DNA from: Hypholoma sublateritium FD-334 SS-4
Taxonomy: Eukaryota > Basidiomycota > Agaricomycetes > Agaricales > Strophariaceae
Assembly: GCA_000827495.1 (NCBI GenBank)
Contig: KN817572.1
Span: forward strand, 124,001-188,000
Length of the DNA: 64,000 nucleotides
Reading direction: 5' to 3'
Every line of letters starts with the position of its first letter. The stretch's first letter is position 1. Below the pieces are notes generated by a model, which had not been told where the DNA came from, did not search any database, and saw nothing but the letters and a program-made list of their open reading frames with translations. The position numbers and the translations under genes are program-made. Of the stretch, positions 34,947-45,929 are shown piece after piece.

Positions 34947-34952
34947 CACGTG
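34947..34952. promoter_or_regulatory. TCACGTGA palindrome upstream of CUS2
   Basis: CACGTG in the extended palindrome ATCACGTGAT, a Cbf1-type site, 244 bases before the ATG. Function inferred only. Confidence 0.35.
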
Positions 34953-35149
34953 ATGAGGCGCGTTATAATTATCGCCGCGTCTGGACTCTGCTGTCCAACG
35001 GAGTTCACCAGAGTACCCAGACTTCATGCCTCGAAGCTGTATGCTCATCCAAACCCGCTTTGTATCGCATGTTTTCGCAATGTCATTTACATTGACGATG
35101 ATACGAAGCTATCGGAACCAAAAAGGGAATTATGCCCAGATTGCGCATC

Positions 35150-35174
35150 GGGTTGGGTTGGGGTTGGGGTTGGG
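35150..35174 (+). repeat. G-rich (GGG/GGGG TT)n tract, telomere-like, G-quadruplex motif
   Basis: Five consecutive runs of three or four guanines, each separated by exactly TT (35150-52, 35155-57, 35160-63, 35166-69, 35172-74). This satisfies the usual G-quadruplex pattern with two-base loops. It is not the TTAGGG repeat of most fungal telomeres. It lies between two minus-strand genes, so the G-rich strand is the non-transcribed direction. Confidence 0.75.
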
Positions 35175-35424
35175 TACGCTTGAGGTGCACGGAGAGGCGG
35201 ATTGCAATGCTGACCGTAATCATGATAAGATGAGAGTCCCGCACAAAGATTTTCTCAGGATAAGTCGAGAGGATGTGGGCTTTAACGAAGAATGGGGCAG
35301 TGGAATAACACACCAAGGTTTAGCATGCAAATGCTCAGCATAGAGCCAACATTGTATTCTCTCGTGGGTCCCATGGGATCTATTGCAGGAGCCAATTACA
35401 CGACGTATGTTTGTCTCTCCAGGT

Positions 35425-36111
35425 CTACCGGTACAGCAACATAGGGAAGTATGAATGCTCGTCGTGCGGAGGGGCAGGGGATAATTTAGGTACCCAAGGC
35501 TTGTTGGGGATGGGAAGTGAGGGAGGCAGACGTGATGCAGAATACACTTGGGCATTTGCTGTAACGGTAGCGATAGCTTCGGAAAGATCGACCTCTTTCT
35601 TCGTCGCCGGGACGCCAGATTCGGCAATATCAGAGGGAGCAGTCACACTGAAATGACGCTGTGAGTTATGTTCAAGTAGGCAGAAGAACACGGAGCGTAC
35701 GCCTGTGCGCTAGAGTGCTCAATGAGCAATGTGGAGAGCTCCGACTGGGTCACTACAGAAAGCTGGGGATATGCACGCCTGACATCGCGTTTCCAGTAAG
35801 GATTCTGCGCGGGATCGGACGCTGGGGGAAAGTATAAGACTAATCAAGGCGACCCGCGTTTGGGTAGACTCGCACCTTTCGTGGCGGGCGTAGAGTACTT
35901 CTCCGGCCTCGATGCGGGTGTTGGGTAGCGATTGAGTGAGGCAAGGGGCAGACCCGACGAAATTTCTGGGTTCACGACGACGGCATCACCTGAAATGGCG
36001 TCAGACAAGGAAATAGGCAGCAACGGCGGTAGGGCACGCACGGAACGTTTTCCAGAAGCCCTTGGGGCTGAGGTGGTAAAGGGTGGACTCTGCTGCTTTC
36101 TTGGTGGCCAT
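35425..36111 (-). CDS. Complex I 21 kDa subunit (fungal NADH:ubiquinone oxidoreductase accessory subunit)
   Basis: Accessory subunit of mitochondrial complex I, the fungal 21.3 kDa type with N-terminal and C-terminal conserved domains. Start ATG 36111: MATKKAAESTLYHLSPKGFW, then VVVNPEISSGLPLASLNRYP, PASRPEKYSTPATK, an intron, ASDPAQNPYWKRDVRRAYPQ, LSVVTQSELSTLLIEHSS and a C-terminal part ending HDEHSYFPMLLYR at 35425. NPEISSGLPL and RPEKYSTPATKASDPAQNPY are diagnostic of the family. I chose 36111 because the longer upstream frame runs into the promoter. A CCAAT box (36220-36224) lies about 110 bases upstream. Confidence 0.9.
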
Positions 36112-36714
36112 GGGTATATTCGGGGTGCACAACCAACCGTTGTCGCTGGTCACCAGCGTTGTGACGTGTGACGACCGTTCTTCTGCGCCCGGCGCCGGGC
36201 GGACAGTTAAACTTGGAAACCAATCGCGATCTGGCTTTTTCCAACTCACGCTCAGGAGCCGGTCACAACATCCACGTTCTTACTTCTGACTCGACGATTT
36301 TTCTGCCTTATCTATCATCCTCGGTCTTTGAAGTTTTTGCACGCCGGAAAAGAACCACTGTTTTATGCACTGTCAGGCGACATGAAACCCCCCTTATCTT
36401 GCCTTGAGGCCCTGAGATAAGAGCATAACCTAGTGGCAATTTCAGACATTGTGGGGATACTCGTGTTCTGTAGGTCCTGCAGCCACCGACATCGGAAATT
36501 CCTAGCAGTGCATTCCGACGGATGTATAATTTGTATTCCCTTTATGGGCTGCGATCGTTGTTGAGCACCAAAAATTGCGCCATGTGTAGTTCTTATCGTG
36601 AGTTTTTTCGTCGTCACTGCTCTGAATAATAATATTGAGCCACTATTATTCAGATAGTTATATACCGCTTGGCGCGATGAATCTTGTCCCGTTAACTCCC
36701 CCCTTGTTTCTAGC
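36112..36714. other. Divergent promoter region (complex I 21 kDa / UPF0643-like)
   Basis: 603 bases between divergent starts; no gene seen. It has a CCAAT motif at 36220-36224 and an AT-rich stretch with repeated TTATTC/AATAAT near 36625-36655. Confidence 0.45.
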
Positions 36715-37550
36715 ATGACGGTAGCGTTTACCCATCCGCCCCACCCTGCAAGTGAAGTGAAAGTGCCTGAGGCTTTGGAACGCTCTACTTCTCGAGACCT
36801 ACACGTTATTCCTGACTTTGACTTGCTGCCGTCTCAAGTGAAACCGGTGCTCTACCTGCCGCCATTGCTTTCCTCGTTACCCGAACATCTTGCTTCAGAA
36901 CACACTTCAGACGCGTCGGAATACCAAACCCTCTCTACAGAGACCCGCCTGCCCGACATTGATCCCTCTTCGTTGTCGCTACACAAGGCACTCCATCGCT
37001 TCAAGCCGACTACACCCAAGTACGCTAGCACCCCTTATGCCGAAGCATTCAATTGGTCAGAACTGCAGTTACCCGTCGAGGAAGAAAGGGAATGGTATTG
37101 CGTGGTGTTCCGCAGCAAGAGGAAGGCCGGAAGCGACGGTATATGTAAGTCCCCTTCGCATCGCAGTACAGTAAAATTGAAAACTTACCTCCATCGTCCA
37201 GCACTTTATGATGCAGACAAATTAGCACACGAAGAAGCTGTGAAAAACGGTGGTGTACGTCATTTTATCACATCTCAGGCGTTCTCAGTGTTCATTGGGT
37301 ACTTAATTAGCTGATCCTATATTGGTACGGCATACCCGACTCGGAGACAGGGCTAAATATGGCTACCTGCATATGGCAAAGTCGCAAACACGCTGTGGCC
37401 GCTAACTCTCAGCCGCATCACATTCAAGCTATGAAACTCGCTGCCGGCGCTTACGAAGTGTATCGTCTAGAACGCTACATTCTGCAGAAGCTGTACAAAG
37501 GGATGGGTGTGTCAATCCAACCTTATGAGGGAGGCGAGGTAGGCTGGTGA
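36715..37550 (+). CDS. UPF0643-like conserved fungal protein
   Basis: Three exons starting MTVAFTHPPHPASEVKVPEA. Conserved-looking blocks: RLPDIDPSSLSLHKALHRFK, YASTPYAEAFNWSELQLPVE, EEEREWYCVVFRSKRKAGSD, then KLAHEEAVKNGG, LILYWYGIPDSETGLNMATC and IWQSRKHAVAANSQPHHIQA. It ends YEGGEVGW at TGA 37548-37550. The whole pattern matches the fungal family called UPF0643 (one fission yeast member), which has no known function; this is from memory. No signal peptide or membrane helix. The tail SIQPYEGGEVGW resembles a strongly kept C-terminal signature. Confidence 0.8.
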
Positions 37551-37671
37551 TATTTATACGCTATGTAATTTGTCTGTCCACGTCGATCTGCTTTCGTGTT
37601 TTCTTGTCCATACATATTTTTACGAACGTTCCATATCAAATGCCATAGTAATACACGCCGTCTCGACTATT

Positions 37672-39390
37672 TCAAGCATATTCCTCCGGAATGTCTTTAC
37701 CCCATGATTCGATACTATCTCTTGACAGATGCGAGTCTTGTGAACACCGAGTTACTTCCTCAATGCCTGCAACAAGGCCGTCATCCGGCTTATTATCCGG
37801 CTTCTTGAGCTCATTCTGCTCAGCTGACGTCGGTTTCTCCTGTTAATTAACGCGGCAATGAAGGACAACGCAAATGATGCGACAGAAAGAAGACAAACTA
37901 CGTGGTGTGATACTTGACTTGCAGGCTTCGGTGACCGGCTCTGTCCCCGGCTGGGGTGCAGCGGGGAGATAAAGATGCCAGGCACCGGCGCAAATGCAAC
38001 TTTTCGGGGCGTGGCTTCCTCGTGTTGTTCCCGATGGTCAGAGGACACTTGAACGAGATGATTTTGCGAGAGGTAATCGTCGCTCTCTTCCGGAGGCGGG
38101 GCAAAGCGGAATGGGCTGGGTGAAATAGGCGCCACAGGAGATGGGGACGGAACTATGGCCAATGGACTTGCCTTGCGAGCTGTATGGTCGCAAATCCTGA
38201 TAGCGTCCACCAAATCGACTTGGCCAGTCGCGCCGAGGGCCTCTCTTTCGGAGGGACCGTAAGCAAAGGCAGCGCGCTCCGGCATACTCGGCACTGGCAA
38301 TTTTCGGAGATCGAATGGTTTCCATTGAAAGTCAATCTCGCCCTGTGATATATCATGGCCAGCAGAAGATGGGCTGGACGTCAAGGGATCTTCCGTTGGG
38401 CTGTCGAAATGGAGCGGGGTCGGAGCACAGAACGAGTACACAGGGCCTGGATTCGCAAAGATGTCCATGAAGAGCGGGTTGTCGACGACGTCAGTCAACA
38501 GCATGTTGGAATCGTCGGAACTGTCTGTGTTTTCTGCGTATGAGTGATAGTCAGTAGGTTTATGAGTCTCGTCTGTGTAATATATAGGCGTGTGAGGCTC
38601 GAAACGCGTAGTTTCTTGAGCATAGTAATCAGTAGCATATAGTGTGGGAGAAGAGGAAGCATGCGTAGCAAAGGAGCCCACTGTTGTCGTATCTGTCGTG
38701 GAGCCGAGGTGACTTCCAGGACCCGGAGTCGAAAAGGGCAGAGGCGCAGAAGAATATTCTGGGATGGGATAGTCGATGTATGCGTCATTTCTGATAGGTG
38801 TATGGTTTTGAGAAAGCAAAGACTGATGGGCGATAATATTTTCTTTCGCGTTCGGAGGCTCCATGTCATCGACAATTCTCTCCGGGACTTTGAAGGCAAA
38901 TATACCGTCAGAGGTAGCGGGCACCTCCTCATATTTCGGCTCTTTGGACTTTTGACGTTTGTCAGATTTACTGATAGAGGTTTCTGCAAGGTCCGCCGGG
39001 AGAAGCAGTCGCAGCGGGTGTTTTCGAGCGAGAGACATGAATGTAGTCGCCAGCCAAGATGGTAAAGAGCCGCAAGTAGGATGGTCAGACTTTGACATAT
39101 CCTGCTACAGGTTTACGAGAGCACAGACATACTGAAGGACAAATGAAATTGACCTTCGAACTTGTGCTTTCACTGGAAGGACGATCGCTGTCAGGAGCGC
39201 CGCCTTTTTTGTTCATCTTTATGAAAGACAGTTTTCTACCAACAGTGCTGGGCACCGAGGGACTTTCAAGCTCGGGTTGCTCATCTACACGACGCCGTCG
39301 ATGTGTGGCGCTTCGAACTGCAGATCCACTTGCATGATGAAGGTCGTCAGAGGAGCGTGAGTCAGGCATGAAAGCCATTGTTTCTATCAT
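37672..39390 (-). CDS. Disordered basidiomycete protein, unknown function
   Basis: Read from MIETMAFMPDSRSSDDLHHA (39390). An intron after STSSK joins to DMSKSDHPTCGSLPSWLATT, followed by about 380 Ser/Pro/Thr-rich residues. Sites such as DIFANPGPVYSFCAPTPLHF and FRFAPPPEESDDYLS are visible, then VAFAPVPGIFISPLHPSRGQ. A final 74-base intron (37840-37913, GTATCA...ACAG) joins KPASQ to EKPTSAEQNELKKPDNKPDD and ends KDIPEEYA at 37672. If that intron is kept, the frame instead encodes a hydrophobic segment. No family recognised. It shares a divergent promoter with the gamma-glutamyltranspeptidase gene. Confidence 0.65.
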
Positions 39391-39796
39391 TTTCTCGAAT
39401 CTAGAATTCGCGTCTTTTCCCTTCTGTCTCTTTGGATTCGGTTCAAAGACTGAAGATTGTCAACGATGCATGGCACAGCAGAGACGCGAAGGAATGGCTA
39501 TCCTGTTACCTGGATTTGTATAGTTGCTTTACACATCTTACATCGGCAAATGTCATAGAAATCGGATAGAGTATGAAGGGTGCCCACGTATGCGTGAGTT
39601 CGCTTGAGGCCCTCTTGCGTGAGATACTGGAAAAGAGTTGCCCATCTGGCGGCGACATGATGGGAAGAGGCAAGTTGCCGCAAGTGCAGCGCAAGCGCTG
39701 ACATCACATAGTACTACGCACGGGCCGAGTGCCGGATAAGCAACAGGAGATAATGAAATTATTGGTCACACAACTGCACCTCTCTTCGTCTTGACC
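39391..39796. other. Divergent promoter region (disordered protein / GGT)
   Basis: 406 bases. One 70-codon minus-strand frame (39498-39707) ends in a CxxC stretch but has no supporting motif, so I leave it unannotated. Confidence 0.4.
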
Positions 39797-42177
39797 ATGG
39801 GAGGCGCTTGGAGAAAGCACGCAAGCTCAGCGGAGCATGCAATCCTGCCTCTGAAGGGTGCCCCGCTCCACCCACAGCACTCCAGCATATATTCTCGGCG
39901 CGTCTCCCTCTACCGACGGCTGACTTTCGCTGTTCTCGTTATCCTGTCATTTTCTGTCTATCGCAATTCGGCATTTCCACCAAAGCAGGCTGTCCTCAGT
40001 GTCGCTAGGAATCCAGCGTATCTCATTCACGCGCAAAATGGGGCCGTCGCGTCTGAGAACAAGAGGTGCTCTGATATCGGTGTGGAGGTCCTAAAAGATG
40101 GAGGGAATGCCGTGGACGCTGTTATTGCTGCGACCTTTTGCACCGGAGTCGTCAATATGTTTTCGTAAGCTTCAGGTATCTGTCTTCCTTTATTATTATG
40201 TAAACTGAATTTGCATAGGTCAGGCATTGGAGGTGGTGGCTTCATGACCATTCGCGTCCCGACAAACAATGCCTCAACGGAATCCGAAGTTTATACCATT
40301 GACTTCAGAGAAACTGCACCGGCACTGTCAAACACTACCATGTACCAAGCAAACCCTTTGTCCGCAGCTTTCGGTGGCTTAGCTGTTGGAGTACCTGGCG
40401 AAGTTCGCGGACTGGACGAAGCATATCGCCGGTGGGGTACACTGCCGTGGAAGAGATTGGTGGAGCCCAGTATCTCCCTGGCTGCGGGCTGGGAGGTTGA
40501 CAAAGAGCTCGGAAGAAGGATTCCTGTGAGTGAATGTGTTGAAGGATTGTGTGCATATTATTTGATACATCAATACACAGTGGTTTTCAGACCTGATGCT
40601 TAACAATCCTGACTGGAGTGCTATTTTTGCCCCTAATGGAAGGTTTCTGAAGGAAGGCGAAATGATACACCGTACCAACCTTTCTCGTACATTGAGCATG
40701 ATAGCCAAGCATGGCGCCGATGCTTTCTACAAGGTGTGGTGATCGTCCTTAGATATCTCGGGCATGTTATGACACTTTATCAAAGGGCCCCGTCGCGGAT
40801 TCTATCGTTCGTAAAGTGCGGCTTACCGGCGGTATACTATCACACGAAGACTTGGAAAATTACACAGTCCATGTAGAACGTGCATTAGAAGGAACTTACC
40901 GCGGTAAAAAGGTTTACACTACCCATGCACCCACGTCTGGCGCTGGTAATTCACTATTTTCCGTCACTAAATAATCATACTGACTTTTACTAGTCCTCCT
41001 CCATATGCTGAATATCATGGAACACTTTGATATCACGGAAAGGGATGGTCTGAGTGTGCACAGGCTCGTGGAAGCAATAAAGTTCGGCTTTGCTGCTAGG
41101 TATGGTCTTTCCCCTAATCCCCTCTCCCCAGGAAGCTAAATGAAAGAATAGGACGAAAATCTGTGACTTGGATTACGCCAATGATACTGGACGAATTCTT
41201 GAAATACCAACGAAGCAATTTGCCCACCATATAATCAAGAATCTTACTGACGTATGTATTTTTCCGGACAAAAAGTGACTTCAATAATACTTTGTCCACA
41301 GGACCGCACGCATCCGCCGCAGTATTACAACCCCATCTTTGACGTCAAGACAGATCACGGAACGGTGAAGAGACCTTTCTTTATCCGTGTTATGCTACAG
41401 CTTGACTTACATTTTCACCTGCTACGACAACCAGAGCCATACCTCGGTGGTCGACAAGAATGGAATGGCTGTCGCACTGACATCTACTGTGAACCTCGTC
41501 TTTGGATCGCAGGTCCTCGACTCAGAAACTGGCATCCTTCTGAACGACGAAATGGATGATTTCTCGATCCCCGATGTGCCCAATCAATTTGGGCTATATC
41601 CCTCGCCATGTATAGCCGTCCGCCTACCATCAGTTTCAACCCAACTTACCTTTTATTTTATTCGCCAGTTAATTTCCCAGAGCCTGGAAAGCGGCCTTTG
41701 TCGTCGACGGTACCTACAATTATAGAGCACGAAGACGGGTCCTTCTATCTGGCCATTGGCGGCTCGGGCGGCTCTCGCATATTCCCAGCTGTCTTCCAAG
41801 TGCTGCTGAACCTCGAGTGGGGGATGGACATCAGCTCGGCCATCGAGTTTGGCCGGCTGCATAATCAGCTGTATCCGCTATACCTAGATGCAGACGATGT
41901 TTACCCCCTGGATATCCTCCGCGATTTGGAGGAGCGCGGGCACGATGTTCAAAGTCAGTCGCGTTCTTTGGGGGCGCAGCCGGAAAGTACTTATTCAAAT
42001 ATGTTAGTTTCTGACGTAAATCGCGTTGCCTCTGTAATCCAGGCGGTCCTGAAGGATGGTCCCCTCATCACTGGTGCGTGGTTTATTGGCTGCATTGATC
42101 GCATGGTGCTCAGTATCGTAAATATGTTTTCAGCCGCGAGCGATTCCAGGAAAAATGGGATCGCAGCTGGGTACTAG
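39797..42177 (+). CDS. Gamma-glutamyltranspeptidase (glutathione hydrolase)
   Basis: Cleaves the gamma-glutamyl bond of glutathione, acting outside the plasma membrane or in the vacuole. Start MGGAWRKHASSAEHAILPLK (39797; an ATG two codons earlier is possible). A type II signal anchor RLTFAVLVILSFSVY follows near residue 40. Large subunit: HAQNGAVASENKRCSDIGVE, LKDGGNAVDAVIAATFCTGV, SGIGGGGFMTIRVP, TIDFRETAPALSNTTMY and GVPGEVRGLDEAYRRWGTLP. The cleavage site and nucleophile lie at an exon join: DHGT then SHTSVVDKNGMAVALTSTVN, keeping the first Thr, the expected catalytic residue. Later: AIGGSGGSRIFPAVFQVLLN and the end AASDSRKNGIAAGY. About eight introns. Domain order and length fit the family. 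Confidence 0.93.
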
Positions 42178-44534
42178 CGGTCGAGTGCCGATTGTTATTA
42201 TGTATGCCATTGAGGATTAAACTCTCTATTTAAGTAGTGCTAGATCTTATGTAGTAGACTGAGTCGGCTTTCTTGTATGTATGTACTTACCGGACGATGT
42301 CTTTATACACCGGGCAGTCGGCCTACGTCGGCGTTGGTCGTCAGGAACAGCTGCAAGCACCTGAAAACGTGAATTGTGGCTCCGGCTATGCTTCCGGGTG
42401 GTGGGGTCCTCGCTAGCGTGAAAATGACCGCCGTTTGTTCATTTTTCAACTACTCAGCGTCAATTTTCAGGGCGAGGATGGTATGCTCCACGGACTCCAT
42501 TTCCATAACGAAAACCGAATTTCTCTTTCCTGATGTAGGCCGCCGACCGTACATACCCGGCGTTTTTCGCGGACGGAAATGGAGAGAAATTTTCCAGCCT
42601 CGCCTCGGTCTGTCTCGGTGCGCCCGCCAGGACTTTGATTTTCGCGTGTCGGCGGAACCGGGGACTACATACATACGGTAGCTTTTTGGTGGAAACCAGG
42701 AACGCATTTTTTTTGACGAACGAAAATACACCGATCGAGCAGGCGTATTTGTATTCGTTTCGTATAACAGACGCCCACATCATCGACATCAGTGATCGGC
42801 AGGGGGCGGATCAGCGCCCGCCGCCGCGGCGCCGTGTGTAAGCCTGAGCTGCTGGGAAAGGCGATTGTGCTGTATGTATTGGCGTCGTGCGGCGCTTTGT
42901 GTGGCGTGGTCTGATGCTAGCGTCTCGCGGGAGCCTTCCGGGCATGGTGGGGCCCGTATTGGTGGGGCAGTTGGTGGCAGATTTTTTTTTGGGAATTCAG
43001 CAGGCGCGATGTAGGCGCCGTGTTAAAGGCGAATTTGATTTTTGGAGCGGTCGGCGCGATGATGAACCGGGCCCTGGCGGTGGGGCGCGTGCGGCCGCTG
43101 GTGCCGCTGATTTTCCAGGCGAGGCGGCTGGCGTTGGGGACATGGACACGCCAGAAAAGAGGCGGGCGACATCTCGGGCGACCGCGTAGATGCCCGACAC
43201 CGGGGTATCTGATTCTGCGCGGTTATTCAATTGTAAATGAAGTGTCGCGGTGTGCTTCTGATCGTGATGGCCTGCGTTGAATTTGAATTCGAGTGCAGCG
43301 GGGGCAGGCACGGGGCTGCGCACATCGTGTGTTCTGAGCGCGCGCGCAGTGCGCGCTTGGTGTGCCGGGGTGGGGGCGCCGGCGCACTGGGCGGGGCTGG
43401 CCTTATGCGTAGACGCTAGAGTGGGAGTGGGGCTGGGCTGACTGATGCGCCACAGATGGATGGGCGGGCACGCGCCGGCAGCGGCGCACCGCGCATGTGC
43501 AGCTGCGCTTCGCTGCTTCCCCGCACCGGCACTGGCGTTTAGTATTTTTAACCGGCCTAGGGCGTGTGCAGCCGCTGGTGCCTGTCGCTGCCCATCATCA
43601 TCATCATCACCCGCGTATCACTGGCTGCATCAGATTCACTGGCATTGTCAGCCGCCAGCACGCTCGTCAGTGGCACGCAGGCGCCAGGGGCGGTGAGGCG
43701 GCCGCATGCGGATGCGCGGCGCGCAGCGCCATTTGGGCAGCGCATATATAGGCTGCCGGTGGGTTGCCGGGGCGCGAACGCGACCGAGGCGCGCGAATAC
43801 GCCGGGCGGGCGGCGCTGCCCGGGCGCGGGCCCGGAGAAGGCTGGGGGTCGCTGGGGTCCCGCCGGTGGCGCGCGCGTCCGCGCGCACTGCGGGCCGACT
43901 GGTGCAATATTCACGAGATGGTCTGATGGTGTATTGTGCCTATTGCATGCGGGCGAGGGCTGCGCAGAATCCGGATCAACATTTAGGTGGCGCGCGGCCG
44001 CCGCCTGGGGCTTCTACGTACATACAGCGCGCGCGGGCGGCGGCACGCGCCCGCGTATCCAGCGGGCTCGCAGGCCCGCGCTTACCTAGCACCTTGGATA
44101 CGCAGCTCCCTGGGGCACGCGCGCAGCGGCGATGGCGCGGGGGAGCAGCCCGGCGTGCTCGGCAGCGCGCAGACGGGGGACGGGCGCCCGCGTGTGCGCG
44201 GCGAAAATAGCAGTGGAGTGGGGGGATCGCTCGCACGCACGCGCGGGCAGACCCAAGGGGGCAGATCGATCGGGCGCGCGGGCGCGTAGGGTCGCGTGAC
44301 TGCGGCGGCGGGGGCCGACGCGCGGGCGGGCGGGCGACGAGGCGGGGGTGGGTCGCGCGGGCCGGGGGCTATTTTGGGCGTGGCCGGCCGGGGGCGGGCT
44401 TGGCGCGGCGGCGGGTGCTGCGGACGGAGCCGGCGCCCGGGGGCGACGCGACTGGTGGAAAGCCGGGTGACGTGGGGCCTTTGTCGTGTCGTGTCGCGCT
44501 TGCTTGCTCCCTACTTATCACGAGCATATTGGAC
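42178..44534. other. 2.36 kb gene-free, extremely GC-rich stretch
   Basis: No gene could be supported on either strand; long frames are by-products of very high GC (52 of 60 bases are G or C at 43801-43860). It holds a CAT/ATG trinucleotide run (43592-43609), many CGCG-rich palindromic patches (43800-43840), a TATATA within 43744-43751, and three short TACATAC motifs (42550, 42665, 44017). It separates GGT from signal peptide peptidase and includes the latter's promoter. Confidence 0.6.
43592..43609 (+). repeat. (CAT)n-type microsatellite
   Basis: CATCATCATCATCATCAC: six imperfect trinucleotide units inside the GC-rich gene-free stretch. Confidence 0.8.
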
Positions 44535-45813
44535 ATGGACATTGACGCGTATAGGATTGCGGGGGAGGTGGCTGCGTGGGGCGTGCGCGTGGCGGGGGCG
44601 GCGGAGGAGGGTCTGCGCGGGGCGGACTGGGAGGTGCTCGGGTCGTACGCGGGGCTGCTTGGGCTCGCGGTGTTTTCGATCTACGCGGGCGCGCATGGCT
44701 CGCTTCCGGTGAGTGGTGTGCGGGTTCCGTAATAGGGTGCTGACGCGGTGCAGCGGGTCAAGGTGGAGAAGACGGAGAAGACGGACGGGGACGCGGAGGA
44801 GGAGGTGATGGAGTTTCTGTCGGCGGAGGAGGCATGGCTGTTTCCGATTGTGAGTGGGCTGTGGGTGGTGTAGACGGAGCTGACGGGCGCAGATTGGGTC
44901 TGTGGCACTGGTGGGGCTGTATTTGGTGGTCAAGTACCTAGGGGAGGGGTGGATCAACTGGATGTTGGGATGGTACTTTTCGATCGCGGGTGTCGGGAGT
45001 GTGTGGAATGTAGGTGCGGCGATCGGTTGCTGGGGCGGGAGGCTGACGGAAGACAGACTTGGGTGTCGCTCGGACGGTGGGCCGTGGGCGAGGCACGGTG
45101 GAAGAAATATGACAAGGTGCAAATGAGCGTGAAAAAGGGGCGGCACGGTAAGTGGCGGACTGCGATTGGCGGGCGGATATTGATGCGCGGGAGTAGTGCT
45201 TGTGGATATTTCGCTGCGGACGCCGTCGGCCGCGCTGCTGCCGCTGGCGCTTGTGCCGTCGGGGCTGTATGTGTTCGGGGGGCGGGGCATTGTGCTGACG
45301 GACGTGCTTGCGCTGTCGTTTGCGCACAACGGGCTGACGCTGCTGCGGCTGGACAGCTTCCGGACGGGGTGCATCCTGCTGACGGGGCTGTTTGTGTACG
45401 ATGTGTGGTGGGTGTTCGGGACGGACGTGGTGGGTGATAGTTCATGCGGATCGGCGTGGGGCTGACGACAGCAGATGGTCCAGGTGGCGACGACGCTGGA
45501 CGTGCCGATGAAGCTGCTGTGGGCCAAGGGGGCGGGGTGCACGATGCTGGGGCTGGGGGACGTGGTGGTGCCGGGGACGTTTGTGGCGCTGGGGCTGCGG
45601 TACGACGCGGCGCGGGGGACGGGGAAGCGGTACTTCTGGGCGCTGCTGGGCGCGTATGTGGCGGGGCTGTGCGCGACGATGGGGGTGATGCACGTGGGTG
45701 GGCACGCGCAGCCGGCGCTGCTGTACCTGTCGCCGGCGTGCATGCTCGCGTTCGTGGCGACGGCGCTGGTGCACGGCGAGCTGGCCGCGGGCTGGCGCTG
45801 GGTCGATAGCTGA
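44535..45813 (+). CDS. Signal peptide peptidase (presenilin-like intramembrane aspartyl protease)
   Basis: ER membrane protease that cuts remnant signal peptides. Start [20 protein letters not shown] at 44535; exon 1 ends at 44708. Active-site motifs are complete: [17 protein letters not shown] (YD), [20 protein letters not shown] (GLGD) and [17 protein letters not shown] (PAL). Supporting blocks: [40 protein letters not shown] and [20 protein letters not shown]. It ends [13 protein letters not shown] with the stop 45811-45813. Six exons, with codons very rich in G at third positions. It is the first of three closely spaced plus-strand genes. Confidence 0.93.
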
Positions 45814-45929
45814 AAATAGAATTGCTTGGCGGCACGGGCTGGACCGGGACGTGCCCGGGGGCCGGCGGGGTGGCGGGGGGCCCTCGGACCGTCTGTCTCC
45901 CTGGCGGCCTGTGCTTCTCTTCCTCAACG

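Larger units (their letters stand above)
34704..35424. other. Intergenic: CUS2 promoter and 3' flank of the complex I 21 kDa gene
   Basis: 721 bases with no supportable gene. It contains a CACGTG box (34947-34952) and a G-rich telomere-like tract (35150-35174), both listed separately. Confidence 0.5.

Noticed and set aside
35150..35174. True telomere end
   Set aside because: Coding genes flank it on both sides, and the unit is not the usual fungal TTAGGG.
39498..39707. 70-codon minus-strand frame ending near a CxxC
   Set aside because: No recognisable motif, lies in a divergent promoter region, and does not splice convincingly into the neighbouring gene.
43445..44712. Several 80-150 codon frames in the GC-rich gene-free stretch
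   Set aside because: Arg/Ala/Gly-rich, mutually overlapping in all frames, no motifs or splice logic.
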